Positions 8,838-17,749 of a DNA stretch of 64,000 bases are shown here, piece after piece. The DNA comes from Candidatus Koribacter versatilis Ellin345 (GTDB lineage Bacteria > Acidobacteriota > Terriglobia > Terriglobales > Acidobacteriaceae). A program made the position numbers and the translations under genes. The notes beneath the pieces were generated by a model. The model saw only the letters and a program-made list of their open reading frames with translations, made no database searches and was not told the DNA's origin. The DNA lies in NCBI RefSeq assembly GCF_000014005.1, contig NC_008009.1, positions 1,426,001-1,490,000 of the forward strand, written 5' to 3'. Position 1 is the first letter of the stretch. The number at the start of each line of letters is the position of its first letter.

Positions 8838-10916
8838 TTACTTAAGTTTCTTGTCGAAATACTGCTCCTCCACCGAGTAGGCCTTGATCCACGATTTGAA
8901 CATCAGGAACCCGTGGATCTCATCAGGGAAGATCAGCTCTTCAAACTCCACGCCCTGGTTCTTCAGTTTCTCCGCGAGGGTGGTCGTTTGCGAGAACGGT
9001 ACGTTACGGTCGTCGTCGCCGTGAATCAACAGCACTGGAGACTTCCACGTGCTGATCGATGCCTCAGGCGATGAATCGAAGGCCAGTTTCTGGGCTTCCT
9101 TCGCATCGGGCGCAGCCGTCGCATTGTTCTCCCACTCACCAATGAAGGCCGACCAGTCGTGTACGCCATGGAAGTCCACGCCGGCAGAGAAGATGTCGGA
9201 GTTGCGGGCTAGGCCCATGGCCGTGAGGAATCCTCCGTACGATCCGCCCCAGAGGCCGATCTTCGATTTGTCGACGTTAGACAGGGACTGCAGGTACTTC
9301 GCTCCAGCGACAACGTCGTTGTACTCGGCCGCACCGCGCCAAACTGTGTTGGGTGGGTTGAGGAAGTCGTATCCGTACATGATGCCGAGGCGGTAATTCA
9401 CGGACAGCACCACATAGCCCTTGCTCGCCAGGTATTGATTCATGGCGTAGGCGTTGTGGTAGTAGTCCATGTAGTGGAAGCCGAGCATCATCTGTCGGAC
9501 CGGTCCGCCGTGGGTGAAGATCAGCGCGGGATGGGTTGATTTGCCATCCTTGGGGACGAATAGTTGGCCGTGGATCTTCAGGCCGTCACTATCGAAGATG
9601 ACTTGCTGGGGTGTTACCAACTGGTTCGAGGGGAAATCTTTCAGCATGTCGGCGGCAATCAGCCTGCGGCTGCTGCCGGTTACTTCGTAGGGCATGGCGG
9701 GCGAAGTCGCACTTGATCCGAGACAGATGACTTTGTCGCCGACAAGCGTGGGCGACCATTCGATCGTCTCACCGCTGCTGAGTTGCTGGCGCTGACCGCC
9801 AGTTGCCGGGACGCGCCAGAGATGACGCCGGTCTTCGTCCTTGGAATCACTCGTGTACTCATTCGACGAGTAGGTGATCCACTTTTGGTCTTTGCTAAGG
9901 GTCACGTCTTCGACTTCGAAATTGCCTTGCGTGAGTTGCGTCGCTTCACCCCCGGCGGCCGGAACCGAGTAGAGGTGATTGCGGTTGTCGCGCGTGGAGA
10001 CGAAGACAATGCGATCACCCGCGAAATAAAACGACGTACCGATGAACATCGGGAATGAGTCTCGAGGTTGATCGCCGCTGTGCCAGACCTCTTTGCCCTG
10101 TGCGGTGCTGGCGTCGGCGACCCAGATCGACCAGGGGTGCGGACGTACCGGGATCAACGGCAATTTCGCCTGCACTCCGGGCTGACGAACGAAGGCGATC
10201 TGCTTGCCGTCCGCGGACCATCGCGGAAGATCGTCACGATTGGTGCTTGGAGCTAGATAGCGGACTTCGGTTCCGCCGATTTCCTGCAGCCCGATAAAAC
10301 TATGGTCGGTGCGATTGACGACGAACGCGAGCCGCTTTCCGTCCGGCGACCACCGTGGTTCGGAGAGTTCGCCGCGAAGCTCATTGAGCTTCTTGGCCTG
10401 CTGTTTGCCGTCGATGGGTGCCAGAAGGATGCCGGTCTTGTTCGCCCATGCGGCCCACTTGCCGTCAGGAGAGATTTGGATGTCCTCGCAACCTTCTTCG
10501 CCACAGCCCATGTCGCCAAGTGTGCGCGGCTCTCCCTTCGCTACATCAATAGCGAAGACCTGCTGCTTTGCGCCTGCGGTCAGACTCTGAGGATTTGCGG
10601 AAGAGCCGCCGCCATTTACTTCGGTTCCGCGAGCGTAAAGAATCGTCTTGCCGTCGTTGCTGATGGTGAGCGCAGCGATCGGTTGGCCGTCGTCGCCGTG
10701 GTAATGGGTGAGTTGGCGCGCTTTGAAGTCGGGAGCGTCGGCGATCCAGACGTTGCGCTCGCCCCGATTGTCGAAGACCCAAGCGACGCGCGAAGCATCT
10801 TTGGCAGCGACGAGTTCACTCGGGAATGGAGAACTAAGAACCTGCTCGATGGTGAATTGAGGAAATGCGAAGGTGGATGCGATCAGAAGAGCCGAGAGAA
10901 GAATCCTGTTGCGCAT
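8838..10916 (-). CDS. S9-family prolyl oligopeptidase / acylaminoacyl-peptidase-like, exported
   Basis: The serine peptidase is about 692 aa. The signal peptide (RNRILLSALLIASTFAFPQF) indicates the start at 10916 rather than 11090, where the extra 58 residues look like translated repeat. The N-terminal half is a TolB/WD40-like propeller with repeated ISPDGKWAAWAN, WSPDGKRLAFV and WSADGKQIAFV. The C-terminal alpha/beta-hydrolase domain has the nucleophile in GLWGGSYGGFLTAMG, the aspartate in HGDDDRNVPFSQ and the histidine in DEIHGFLMF. It probably cleaves oligopeptides in the periplasm. Confidence 0.9.
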   Translation of the reverse strand: MRNRILLSALLIASTFAFPQFTIEQVLSSPFPSELVAAKDASRVAWVFDNRGERNVWIADAPDFKARQLTHYHGDDGQPIAALTISNDGKTILYARGTEVNGGGSSANPQSLTAGAKQQVFAIDVAKGEPRTLGDMGCGEEGCEDIQISPDGKWAAWANKTGILLAPIDGKQQAKKLNELRGELSEPRWSPDGKRLAFVVNRTDHSFIGLQEIGGTEVRYLAPSTNRDDLPRWSADGKQIAFVRQPGVQAKLPLIPVRPHPWSIWVADASTAQGKEVWHSGDQPRDSFPMFIGTSFYFAGDRIVFVSTRDNRNHLYSVPAAGGEATQLTQGNFEVEDVTLSKDQKWITYSSNEYTSDSKDEDRRHLWRVPATGGQRQQLSSGETIEWSPTLVGDKVICLGSSATSPAMPYEVTGSSRRLIAADMLKDFPSNQLVTPQQVIFDSDGLKIHGQLFVPKDGKSTHPALIFTHGGPVRQMMLGFHYMDYYHNAYAMNQYLASKGYVVLSVNYRLGIMYGYDFLNPPNTVWRGAAEYNDVVAGAKYLQSLSNVDKSKIGLWGGSYGGFLTAMGLARNSDIFSAGVDFHGVHDWSAFIGEWENNATAAPDAKEAQKLAFDSSPEASISTWKSPVLLIHGDDDRNVPFSQTTTLAEKLKNQGVEFEELIFPDEIHGFLMFKSWIKAYSVEEQYFDKKLK

Positions 10917-10940
10917 GGTTGAGGAGGATAACAGAGCGAA

Positions 10941-10965
10941 ATCTTTCACCAAGGAGACCACGAAG
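10941..10965. repeat. dispersed CACCAAGGAGACCACGAAG-type repeat
   Basis: The stretch with TTCACCAAGGAGACCACGAAG in the leader of the S9 peptidase gene is a variant of the CACGAAGGACACGAAGG repeat seen at 21488 and 49121. It is part of the 419-base gene-free stretch 10917-11335. That stretch otherwise holds a second repeat at 11027, a terminator at 11092 and about 200 bases in which I see nothing else. Confidence 0.5.
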
Positions 10966-11026
10966 AGATTCTGAAATCTGGAATAGATTCGAAGAGTTCC
11001 TGTGATCGGCAGGTCATCGCCCCAAG

Positions 11027-11070
11027 CAAAACCCTTGTTGCCCTTGGTGTCCTTCCTGTTGAGGGTTTTG
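11027..11070. repeat. repeat unit inside a 9-bp inverted repeat
   Basis: CAAAACCCT (11027-11035) and AGGGTTTTG (11062-11070) are exact inverted copies. They enclose a CCCTTGGTGTCCTTCC core, which is the reverse strand of the same GGACACCAAGGG repeat type as the neighbouring element. It reads like a small fold-back element. No coding potential is evident. Confidence 0.45.
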
Positions 11071-11091
11071 TCTTGAGGAAAAACTTGCACA

Positions 11092-11130
11092 AAGGAAAAG
11101 GCCGCCCGGCAACTCAGGCGGCCTTTCCTT
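11092..11130 (-). terminator. bidirectional-looking rho-independent terminator
   Basis: AAAGGCCGCC (11097-11106) pairs exactly with GGCGGCCTTT (11117-11126) around a 10-base loop. On the minus strand the stem is followed by TTTTCCTTTG, so it fits as the end of the DUF6599-type gene, which stops at 11336. The stem is strong and the T-run moderate. Confidence 0.7.
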
Positions 11131-11335
11131 CAAGGGAGAATAGTTCCAACGGAGGCTAGACCGTAGAAACTTTCTGGACAAATACTATGAGGTGGGTAGG
11201 GGGGTGTCAAGCCATTTTTCAAACTTAAATGTCTTGTTTTTCAATAACTTACGTTTTTGTCCTCAGGGAAGTAAAAGTGACAAAAAATGTCAAGACGGGA
11301 GGAATCAAACTCGTAAGTAATCCAATTCCAGACAC

Positions 11336-12400
11336 TTACCGGAGGTCGAGACTGATGATCGTGTCCTCATCCTCTTTATGGAAGCGTCCGGGGAGAATTC
11401 GCTGGAAGAGGACCCGGATTCCGCCGAAAAACACCCCAAAGATAAGGCCGACGAGCATGAGAATTCCGGCTAGCGTAAACATCGCGACGACGAGGTTGCC
11501 GATATTGTCACGCGCGCGAAGTTTGGTCGCTTCGGTCCAGCTCACGGTCGCGTCGAAGTTCACACTGCCGACAAGAGCCTTCTCATCGCCGCTCGACAGG
11601 TTGCCGGTCATGATCACGACTTTGTCGCCGCTGCGTTTTGCGACGAAGCCCGGCGCGGTACTCATCGTGTTCTCAAAATTCTGTAAACGCTCCGTGGCAA
11701 TTTGTGGTGTTGGATAGGACACGACCACCATTGTGGAGCGATCGCCATGATCGGCGTAGTCGGCGAAGGCTGCTTCCGCGGCAGTGCCGTATTTCTCGAA
11801 GTTGATTTGATCGGTGCTCACCGGCGCGTGCAGTGCGGTCAGGGCATTCGGTCCGAGGACGTACTTGAGTGTGCCTTGGACGGACTTCTCATGGGGCAAG
11901 TACCCGGGAAGTATCGGTGCGGTGGCGTCATTGCCAGCCGCCTTCGGCAATTCCTGGGCCAGGGCGCGCAGGTCGGCAGCCGACATCGCGGTCACCTGGT
12001 CGAGGTTGGCATCCACGAGAACGTTGCTGCGGTAGAACAGAATGCGCGTGTTGGCCGAAGCGGCGTCATCGCCGATCTTCTCCTGGATCATCTCCGGTTG
12101 GCGATAGAACGTGAATGCGCCATAGGAGCCGGTGACGTTGTCGAAGCGCGCGGCCTTGATCGTGATCTTGCGTCCGCCGCGGGTGTACTGCGCTTCTTCG
12201 AAGTCGTGGAAACCGTATTCCTTCAGCACGGCGGGCATGGCCGCATCAGCTTGAGCGGGATCATTGCCATGCTTCAGAGTCTGCGTCTTGTCCCATCCGG
12301 CAAAACTTTGCGGCAGCAAAGGCGCGGGAGCCGGGGGATCGGCAGCAAAGGCCCCAAGGGCGAAGCAAAGTACGGCGACGAACGTAAAAAGGCGGTTCAT
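11336..12400 (-). CDS. DUF6599-type exported/membrane-anchored protein
   Basis: The 354-aa protein has an N-terminal signal peptide (LFTFVAVLCFALGAFAA), a globular domain of about 250 residues, and a hydrophobic segment near the C-terminus (LVVAMFTLAGILMLVGLIFG). A short charged tail ends in EDTIISLDLR. The FAGWDKTQTLK and RFDNVTGSYGAFTFYRQPE segments resemble a family (DUF6599) that is widespread in Acidobacteriota and has no known function. It sits next to cell-wall enzymes, which hints at an envelope role. The terminator at 11092-11130 probably ends this transcript. Confidence 0.7.
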   Translation of the reverse strand: MNRLFTFVAVLCFALGAFAADPPAPAPLLPQSFAGWDKTQTLKHGNDPAQADAAMPAVLKEYGFHDFEEAQYTRGGRKITIKAARFDNVTGSYGAFTFYRQPEMIQEKIGDDAASANTRILFYRSNVLVDANLDQVTAMSAADLRALAQELPKAAGNDATAPILPGYLPHEKSVQGTLKYVLGPNALTALHAPVSTDQINFEKYGTAAEAAFADYADHGDRSTMVVVSYPTPQIATERLQNFENTMSTAPGFVAKRSGDKVVIMTGNLSSGDEKALVGSVNFDATVSWTEATKLRARDNIGNLVVAMFTLAGILMLVGLIFGVFFGGIRVLFQRILPGRFHKEDEDTIISLDLR

Positions 12401-12449
12401 GGACTGTTTATTAGACTACACGGATTGCAGGGAAGTTTCCGGAATCGTC

Positions 12450-14645
12450 TTAATCGCCTGGCGCCTTTTGCGTTTGCTGCGCCACCTTCACGCTACTCAG
12501 GCTACTGACGTACTTCGAGACGCCCTTGTATAGCGATTCGGCGATCTTCTGGCGGTACTCAGGCGTCTTCAGCTTCTTTTCGTCGGCGGGATTGCTGAGG
12601 AACGATATCTCAGCAAGGATACTCGGCATATTGGCGCCGATCAGCACGATGAAAGGCGCTTTCTTCACGCCGCGGTTGCGCATTGGGGCGCTCTTGTTCG
12701 AAAGACCGGTGGCGAGCGAACCTTCGATGTCGCTGGCAAGTTCGCGCGATTCGTCGATCTTTTCTTTCAGGGTGATCTTCTTCACTAGGTCCTGAAGTTC
12801 GTGAATCGACTTCTCCGACACTGCGTTTTCGCGAGCGGCGACATCGAGCGCTGCCGGATCAGAGGTGAAGTTCAGGTAATAGGTCTCAACGCCACGGGCG
12901 CTCTTGTCGCGGCTGCTGTTGGCGTGAACAGAGACGAATAAGTCGGCCTCGTGCTGGTTAGCGATCGCGGTTCGGGTCTCGAGCGGGATGAACGTATCGT
13001 CGTCGCGGGTATAGATGACTTCCGAACCGAGGCGGCTTTCGAGCAACTTGCCTAGGCGAAGTGCCACGTCGAGGACGAGCTCTTTCTCGGAGTAGCCGCT
13101 TGGGCCCACGGTGCCGGTGTCGTGGCCGCCGTGTCCGGCATCGACCACAATGCGATTGATCTTCAGGCCAAGCGCGCGGATCAGTGAGCGGTCACCGGCG
13201 GCGGTTGGGGCGGCCTCATGAATTTCAGCGACCTCGGAGGCTTTCGATTTTTTGCCCTTGGAAGTGGATGCAGTCTCGGTTTTTGGGGCCTTCGGTTCGA
13301 CCGCTTGATACGTCGGCTTGCTCGTCGGTGCCGTCGTGGCCTTTACGCCTGATTTGGTGGCGGCCAGGTCAGCATCGGGCTTGGGAAGCGGATTGCCCTC
13401 TTCCTTGGCTGCTTTGTACTTGCGCTCGTAGTCTGCCGCCTCGGTGCGCATTTGCTCCTGGGACTTCTTGACGCCAGCGGCGTCTGCTTGCGGTGACGTG
13501 GGCGGGGTGCTGTCAGCCTTCTGCGCGACTTCCGGCCGTTTGGTCTCGTTTGAGGGAGGCTCCGCCTTTGCTGTTTCCTTCTTCGCCGGCTTCGGAGTTT
13601 CCTTCGGAGTCTCAGGTTTGGGCGCTGGTTTCGCTTCTGCGAGTTCCGTCTTCTTTTCAGCCCTCGGTTCTTCCGCCTTTTTCTCCGGCTTATTGGTGGC
13701 GACCGCGGTTGCCGGCTTCTTGCCGTGAATATCGATGATTAGCCGGTACGGGTTCGGCAGGAGGAATGCCGAGTAATCGGCGACATCCTCGACGTCGAGC
13801 ACGATGCGTACGACATCTTTCTGATACGGAGCGACTCGCACTGTTCGGAGGAATCCGTCGCCCACCTCAAAGCTCTTGCCGACGAGAGTCGAGGCGAGCT
13901 TGGCGTTATGCAGGTCGAAGAAGATGCGGTCGGGATGCGGAATCCGCCCGGCCTCGTACTTCACCTCGTCATCGAGGTCAATTGCGACGCGGGTGTAATC
14001 GGGCGTGGACCAGTAGCGGATGCCGTTCACCGTCGGCATTGCAGCGTGTTTCTTCTCGGCCACGGCGGCCGCCTGAACTTCGGTTGGCGTCAGCGGCGGC
14101 GGTGCGCTCAGATCAGCCAGCGCCTTGTGCGCCTGGTCAACGAGCTGCGATTTTGGATAGCGCTGAAGAAATTCCTCGAAGGTCGCCTTCGCCGCGGCGG
14201 GATCTTTCAGGTCTTCCTTCTGGATCTGCCCGATGGTGAACAGAGCGTCCATGCGGTATTTGCTGCCGGGGTATTCCTTACGCAGGAACTCGTACTGGGC
14301 GATCGCGTCCTTCAGCGGCTTCTGGTCCTGAAAGTGGCGGCCTTCTTCCGCCATCACTTCGGCGACGGCAAGAATGCTGGCATCGGCCTTCGACGAAGCT
14401 GGGGTGGTGAAGTACACCTTTTTGTAAGCTTCAATCACCTTCTGATAGGCGGCCTTGGTGCGATCTTTTTCGGGCTGGCCGTTGAGGGCCTCGCGCATCT
14501 TTTCGGCGTCTTCGTAGGCGGAAAGCGCGAGTTCTTTCTTGCGGGAAGTGGAAGGTGCGGAGAAGGCGACGAAGGTTGCGGTGGTCAGCAATAAGAGCAG
14601 CGCCGCCCACTGTCTGCCTCGGAACGTACGAACCCTGAACCCCAT
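12450..14645 (-). CDS. N-acetylmuramoyl-L-alanine amidase with TPR-like, AMIN and Amidase_3 domains
   Basis: Cleaves the amide bond between N-acetylmuramic acid and the stem peptide during cell separation. The 731-aa protein has an N-terminal membrane/signal segment and a TPR/YbgF-like repeat region (about 40-180). The AMIN domain follows (about 200-310, with RVAIDLDDEVKYEAGRI), then a long Lys/Pro/Glu/Ala linker (about 310-480). The catalytic domain has DAGHGGHDTG, GYSEKELVLD, FVSVHANSS and the late ILAEISFLSN, supplying zinc ligands and the catalytic glutamate. The N-terminal repeat region and long linker make it much larger than E. coli AmiC. It is upstream of the DUF6599 gene on the same strand. 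Confidence 0.9.
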   Translation of the reverse strand: MGFRVRTFRGRQWAALLLLLTTATFVAFSAPSTSRKKELALSAYEDAEKMREALNGQPEKDRTKAAYQKVIEAYKKVYFTTPASSKADASILAVAEVMAEEGRHFQDQKPLKDAIAQYEFLRKEYPGSKYRMDALFTIGQIQKEDLKDPAAAKATFEEFLQRYPKSQLVDQAHKALADLSAPPPLTPTEVQAAAVAEKKHAAMPTVNGIRYWSTPDYTRVAIDLDDEVKYEAGRIPHPDRIFFDLHNAKLASTLVGKSFEVGDGFLRTVRVAPYQKDVVRIVLDVEDVADYSAFLLPNPYRLIIDIHGKKPATAVATNKPEKKAEEPRAEKKTELAEAKPAPKPETPKETPKPAKKETAKAEPPSNETKRPEVAQKADSTPPTSPQADAAGVKKSQEQMRTEAADYERKYKAAKEEGNPLPKPDADLAATKSGVKATTAPTSKPTYQAVEPKAPKTETASTSKGKKSKASEVAEIHEAAPTAAGDRSLIRALGLKINRIVVDAGHGGHDTGTVGPSGYSEKELVLDVALRLGKLLESRLGSEVIYTRDDDTFIPLETRTAIANQHEADLFVSVHANSSRDKSARGVETYYLNFTSDPAALDVAARENAVSEKSIHELQDLVKKITLKEKIDESRELASDIEGSLATGLSNKSAPMRNRGVKKAPFIVLIGANMPSILAEISFLSNPADEKKLKTPEYRQKIAESLYKGVSKYVSSLSSVKVAQQTQKAPGD

Positions 14646-14694
14646 CGGTGACTGCTAAATTTCTCCTGCTCTTAGCTTGGAGCGGTGTGGGCGG

Positions 14695-15546
14695 TTAGTC
14701 AACGTTATTGAAGGTCAGGACACCTTGCTGGTCACGGTACACCTTGATCGGTGCGCGCGTGGGAGCGAACTGGATATTCATGCCGCCGTTGTAGAGGCGC
14801 GTGATCGTCTTCACGTAGTTCTGGGTTTCCTGGTAGGGCGGAATGCCACCGTGATCGGTAACTGCTTTTTCACCCGCGTTATAGGCAGCGAGCGAGAGCT
14901 TCACATCGCCTTTGAAATCTTCCAGCAACTGGCGGAAGTGCTTCACGCCTGCGTCCACATTCTGGTGAACGTCGAACGGGTTGCTGACGTTCAACTTGCG
15001 GGCGGTGCCCGGCATGAGTTGCATCAGGCCCATGGCGCCCTTGTTGGAAACGGCGTGCGGGTTGAAGTTCGATTCGACCTTGATGATCGCCTTCACGAGG
15101 TTGGGATCGACGCCGTGATTGGCCGCCGCATCGGCGATGGCTTGCTCCACCTCCGCGGTGGTCACGGCATAGCCCTTCGCAATCTTGCCGAAGTTCGGGT
15201 CTTTATCCGCCGTGTCGACCACGCCCTTAACGGGATCTTCTTTCTGCGTCGGTTGCGAAGCAACGAAGTTCTTTACGTCGGCTGCAGCACTGCGGGCAGC
15301 TTCGATCGCGGCTGGATTCTGGTGCGGTACAGGCTTCCAGCGGTGTTCTGTCCCACTCCAGAAGATAAGCGTCTTGGCGGAGTGTGTCGGAGTGCCGTCG
15401 GCGGACTTGAACTTGGGAAGGTCGTCGTCGTTGACGAAGACCTTACGACCGTCCACATCCACGGTAGAGATGCTGCCGGCAAACGCCGGAGCGCAGGCCA
15501 AAACGAAGCCCATGCCTGCCAAGCCGAGATGTCTAAGCAAAGTCAT
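14695..15546 (-). CDS. lytic murein transglycosylase (SLT domain)
   Basis: Cleaves the glycan strand of peptidoglycan. The 283-aa product has a signal peptide (GLAGMGFVLACAPAFAG) and a roughly 100-residue N-terminal region with a short DUF4124-like stretch (VDVDGRKVFVNDD). The C-terminal SLT domain has KVESNFNPHAVSNKGAMGLM with the catalytic glutamate, then QLMPGTARKLNV and LAAYNAGEKAV. A near-consensus promoter lies at 15629-15657. It is upstream of the amidase gene on the same strand, with a 49-base gap, so a cell-wall remodelling operon is plausible. Confidence 0.9.
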   Translation of the reverse strand: MTLLRHLGLAGMGFVLACAPAFAGSISTVDVDGRKVFVNDDDLPKFKSADGTPTHSAKTLIFWSGTEHRWKPVPHQNPAAIEAARSAAADVKNFVASQPTQKEDPVKGVVDTADKDPNFGKIAKGYAVTTAEVEQAIADAAANHGVDPNLVKAIIKVESNFNPHAVSNKGAMGLMQLMPGTARKLNVSNPFDVHQNVDAGVKHFRQLLEDFKGDVKLSLAAYNAGEKAVTDHGGIPPYQETQNYVKTITRLYNGGMNIQFAPTRAPIKVYRDQQGVLTFNNVD

Positions 15547-15628
15547 AAAGTGGTCGCGTAAAAACCCTAGGCCATTCCGCGAACGGGCGACAACATGGAA
15601 TCCTTATGGAATCCTTTAGAGTGGCTGG

Positions 15629-15657
15629 ATTATAAAGCCGCTCCGGGCAAGGTTCAA
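15629..15657 (-). promoter_or_regulatory. sigma-70 promoter for the lytic transglycosylase gene
   Basis: On the minus strand TTGAAC (15657-15652) and TATAAT (15634-15629) are separated by exactly 17 bases. This is the best match to the sigma-70 consensus that I found in the window. The -10 lies 83 bases upstream of the ATG at 15546. Confidence 0.75.
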
Positions 15658-15711
15658 TCGGGGATTTCCCTACCTTAGTCCATGACCTCCTGAGTGTTCG
15701 CGGATCGAATG

Positions 15712-16176
15712 TTATCGAGCCGCGTACGCCTGGGGTGGGGCAAACGCCGCCTTTACATGCGGTTGCATGAGGTACCAGATCACCAGCACCGCGATTCCCA
15801 TGCGCACCAGCGTCAGGAACATCGTAATCAAGTTGAAGTGGAGCATCGAGACGAAGAGCCCGAGCACCGCAAACACGAGGCCGATGCCGGTGAGAATAAT
15901 GGTCAACATCCGTCCCCATTCCTTCAAGCCCCAGAGGCCGAATCCGCATACCGCATTCAAGGCTCCGATGAAGATGAAGACCACGCCCACCACGGCGCCG
16001 ATCGCAGCGCCGATTCCCGCTCCCGCCGCTCCAGCGCCGGACTGCTTTGCTGCCGCTCCTATAAACGAGCCGATGAACGCACCACCCACGAAACAGGCAA
16101 CCGCGATCAACGCGCAGAACGCGGTTCCAATGAAGAGAAGGATTGCAAGCACAGTCACGCCGGTCGGTCGGTTCAT
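15712..16176 (-). CDS. Gly/Ala-rich multi-pass membrane protein, 154 aa
   Basis: The protein consists of about four hydrophobic segments separated by Gly/Ala-rich stretches (AGAAGAGIGAAIGAVVGVVF). The end VIWYLMQPHVKAAF is the feature I would use to place it among small membrane proteins often annotated as DUF2127-like or hypothetical; I cannot name the family surely. The start MNRPTGVTV at 16176 has GGCGGGAAC upstream and is preferred over the ATG at 16203. It is divergent from trpC, 125 bases apart. Confidence 0.6.
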   Translation of the reverse strand: MNRPTGVTVLAILLFIGTAFCALIAVACFVGGAFIGSFIGAAAKQSGAGAAGAGIGAAIGAVVGVVFIFIGALNAVCGFGLWGLKEWGRMLTIILTGIGLVFAVLGLFVSMLHFNLITMFLTLVRMGIAVLVIWYLMQPHVKAAFAPPQAYAAR

Positions 16177-16301
16177 CAGTTCCCGCCTTGGATGGATTTG
16201 CACGAAACGCTAGTCCATTGGGGCGAGAGGGTCAAGTTCGAAAGGATGTTCGGCGCCATCGCAAATCCACGATGGCACGGCATTTATACTGTTGATACCC
16301 C

Positions 16302-17084
16302 ATGTCCTCGACCCTACAGGCGATCCTGGACGACACCCGGCGTGATCTCGCGGCCCGGAAGTCGGCTGCGCGGACCAAAGAGTTCGAAAAGCGAGCCGCG
16401 GAGCATACACCGCGCGGATTTCGCACGGCACTGTGGGAGCGTGCCCAGGCCGGCGTCGCCGTGATCGCGGAGTTGAAGAAGGCGTCGCCGTCGAAGGGGC
16501 TGATTCGGGCGAACTTCGACGTGATAGCTCTAGCAAAAGAGCTAGAAGAAGCGGGTGCTGCGGCGCTTTCAGTGCTTACCGACGTTCCGCACTTCCAAGG
16601 ATCGCTGGAGAATCTGGAACGCGCGTCGCAGACGGTGAGGATTCCATGCCTGCGCAAGGACTTCATCCTGGATCCGGCGCAGATCGTAGAGGCTCGCGCC
16701 TATGGGGCGGATGCGATCCTGCTGATTGTCGCGGCGCTCACCGACTTGGATTTGCGCAATCTTCGCGACGAGGCCAAGCGTTACGGTCTCGATGTTCTTT
16801 GCGAAGTCCACGATCGCGATGAGCTGAAACGTGCCGCTGACCTGGGTTTCGACCTAATTGGCGTGAATAACCGGAACCTGAAGACATTTCGCGTGGATAT
16901 CGAGAACTCACTGCGCTTTGCCGAGGAGTTTCCGCCGAATGCCCTGCGCGTTGCGGAGAGTGGTATTCATAGCCGTGAGGATATCGATCGCCTTCGAGAT
17001 GCGGCTTACAGCGCGTTCCTGATCGGCGAATCGCTGATGCGAGCGGATTCTCCCAGCGCCACGCTGAGGGAGTTGATCGGCTGA
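16302..17084 (+). CDS. trpC: indole-3-glycerol phosphate synthase
   Basis: Converts carboxyphenylamino-deoxyribulose phosphate to indole-3-glycerol phosphate in tryptophan synthesis. The 260-aa length is normal for a monofunctional enzyme. Active-site segments are VIAELKKASPSKG (catalytic lysine), CLRKDFILDPAQI, GVNNRNLKTF and VAESGIHSREDI. TATACT at 16285-16290 is 11 bases before the ATG, so the transcript may have almost no leader. The stop overlaps the trpF start by one base (TGATG). trpE, trpG and trpD are not in the window. Confidence 0.96.
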   Translation: MSSTLQAILDDTRRDLAARKSAARTKEFEKRAAEHTPRGFRTALWERAQAGVAVIAELKKASPSKGLIRANFDVIALAKELEEAGAAALSVLTDVPHFQGSLENLERASQTVRIPCLRKDFILDPAQIVEARAYGADAILLIVAALTDLDLRNLRDEAKRYGLDVLCEVHDRDELKRAADLGFDLIGVNNRNLKTFRVDIENSLRFAEEFPPNALRVAESGIHSREDIDRLRDAAYSAFLIGESLMRADSPSATLRELIG

Positions 17085-17749
17085 TGTGGATCAAGGTCTG
17101 CGGTACAACGAATCTCGATGATGCGAAGTTGGCCGTAGAACTCGGCGCGAATGCATTGGGATTCATCTTTGCGCCCAGCCCGCGACGAGTCTCGCCGTTC
17201 GAGGCCAGCAAGATTACGGCGCAGGTAGATCCAAAGGTGGAGACAATTGGAGTCTTCATCAACCAGGCACCGTCAGTCATTCTTGATACGGCGCGTCGGG
17301 CTGGTATCTCCGGTGTGCAGTTGCACGGCGAAGAAGATCCGGGGTCGGTGCGCAATCTGCTGGCGCTCGCGTTGCGAGAGAAGACGCCGCTGAAGGTTTA
17401 TAAGGCCGTGCATATGAGCACGATTGACAACAGCTTTGCCTGGGATGCCGAGTCGTCGAAGATGCTGGCCGGTATGGTGCTCGATTCCGGTACCCCCATT
17501 CAGCGTGGCGGGACAGGGCGGACCTTCGACTGGAACGAAGCAGCGCCGCTGGTGCGGGTGCTTTCGCGTCGGACGAAGATCATCATCGCCGGTGGTCTGA
17601 ATGCACAGAACGTGACCAGGGCAATCAGCTTGTTTGAGCCGTACGGGCTCGACGTGGTAAGTGGCGTGGAGAGCGAACCGGGCAAGAAGGATCCGGCGAA
17701 ACTGCGCGCATTTTTCGAGGCGGTGCACGAGGCCGTGCAGAGACGATAG
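17084..17749 (+). CDS. trpF: phosphoribosylanthranilate isomerase
   Basis: Performs the Amadori rearrangement of N-(5-phosphoribosyl)anthranilate, the step before TrpC. The 221-aa protein has MWIKVCGTTNLDDAKLA at the start, with the catalytic cysteine in KVCG. It also has ALGFIFAPSPRRVSP, and near the C-terminus GGLNAQNVTRA and GLDVVSGVESEPGKKD, which bind phosphate and contain the general acid. It overlaps trpC by one base and abuts trpB without a gap. Confidence 0.95.
   Translation: MWIKVCGTTNLDDAKLAVELGANALGFIFAPSPRRVSPFEASKITAQVDPKVETIGVFINQAPSVILDTARRAGISGVQLHGEEDPGSVRNLLALALREKTPLKVYKAVHMSTIDNSFAWDAESSKMLAGMVLDSGTPIQRGGTGRTFDWNEAAPLVRVLSRRTKIIIAGGLNAQNVTRAISLFEPYGLDVVSGVESEPGKKDPAKLRAFFEAVHEAVQRR

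Noticed and set aside
11229-11717. 162-codon plus-strand ORF near the DUF6599 gene
   Set aside because: It lies mainly antisense to the end of the DUF6599 gene and has a Ser/Arg-rich composition typical of a shadow frame.
16205-16301. Possible trp leader peptide or attenuator before trpC
   Set aside because: No short ORF with Trp codons and no terminator/antiterminator pair is visible in the 97 bases; the -10-like TATACT is too close to the ATG to leave room.
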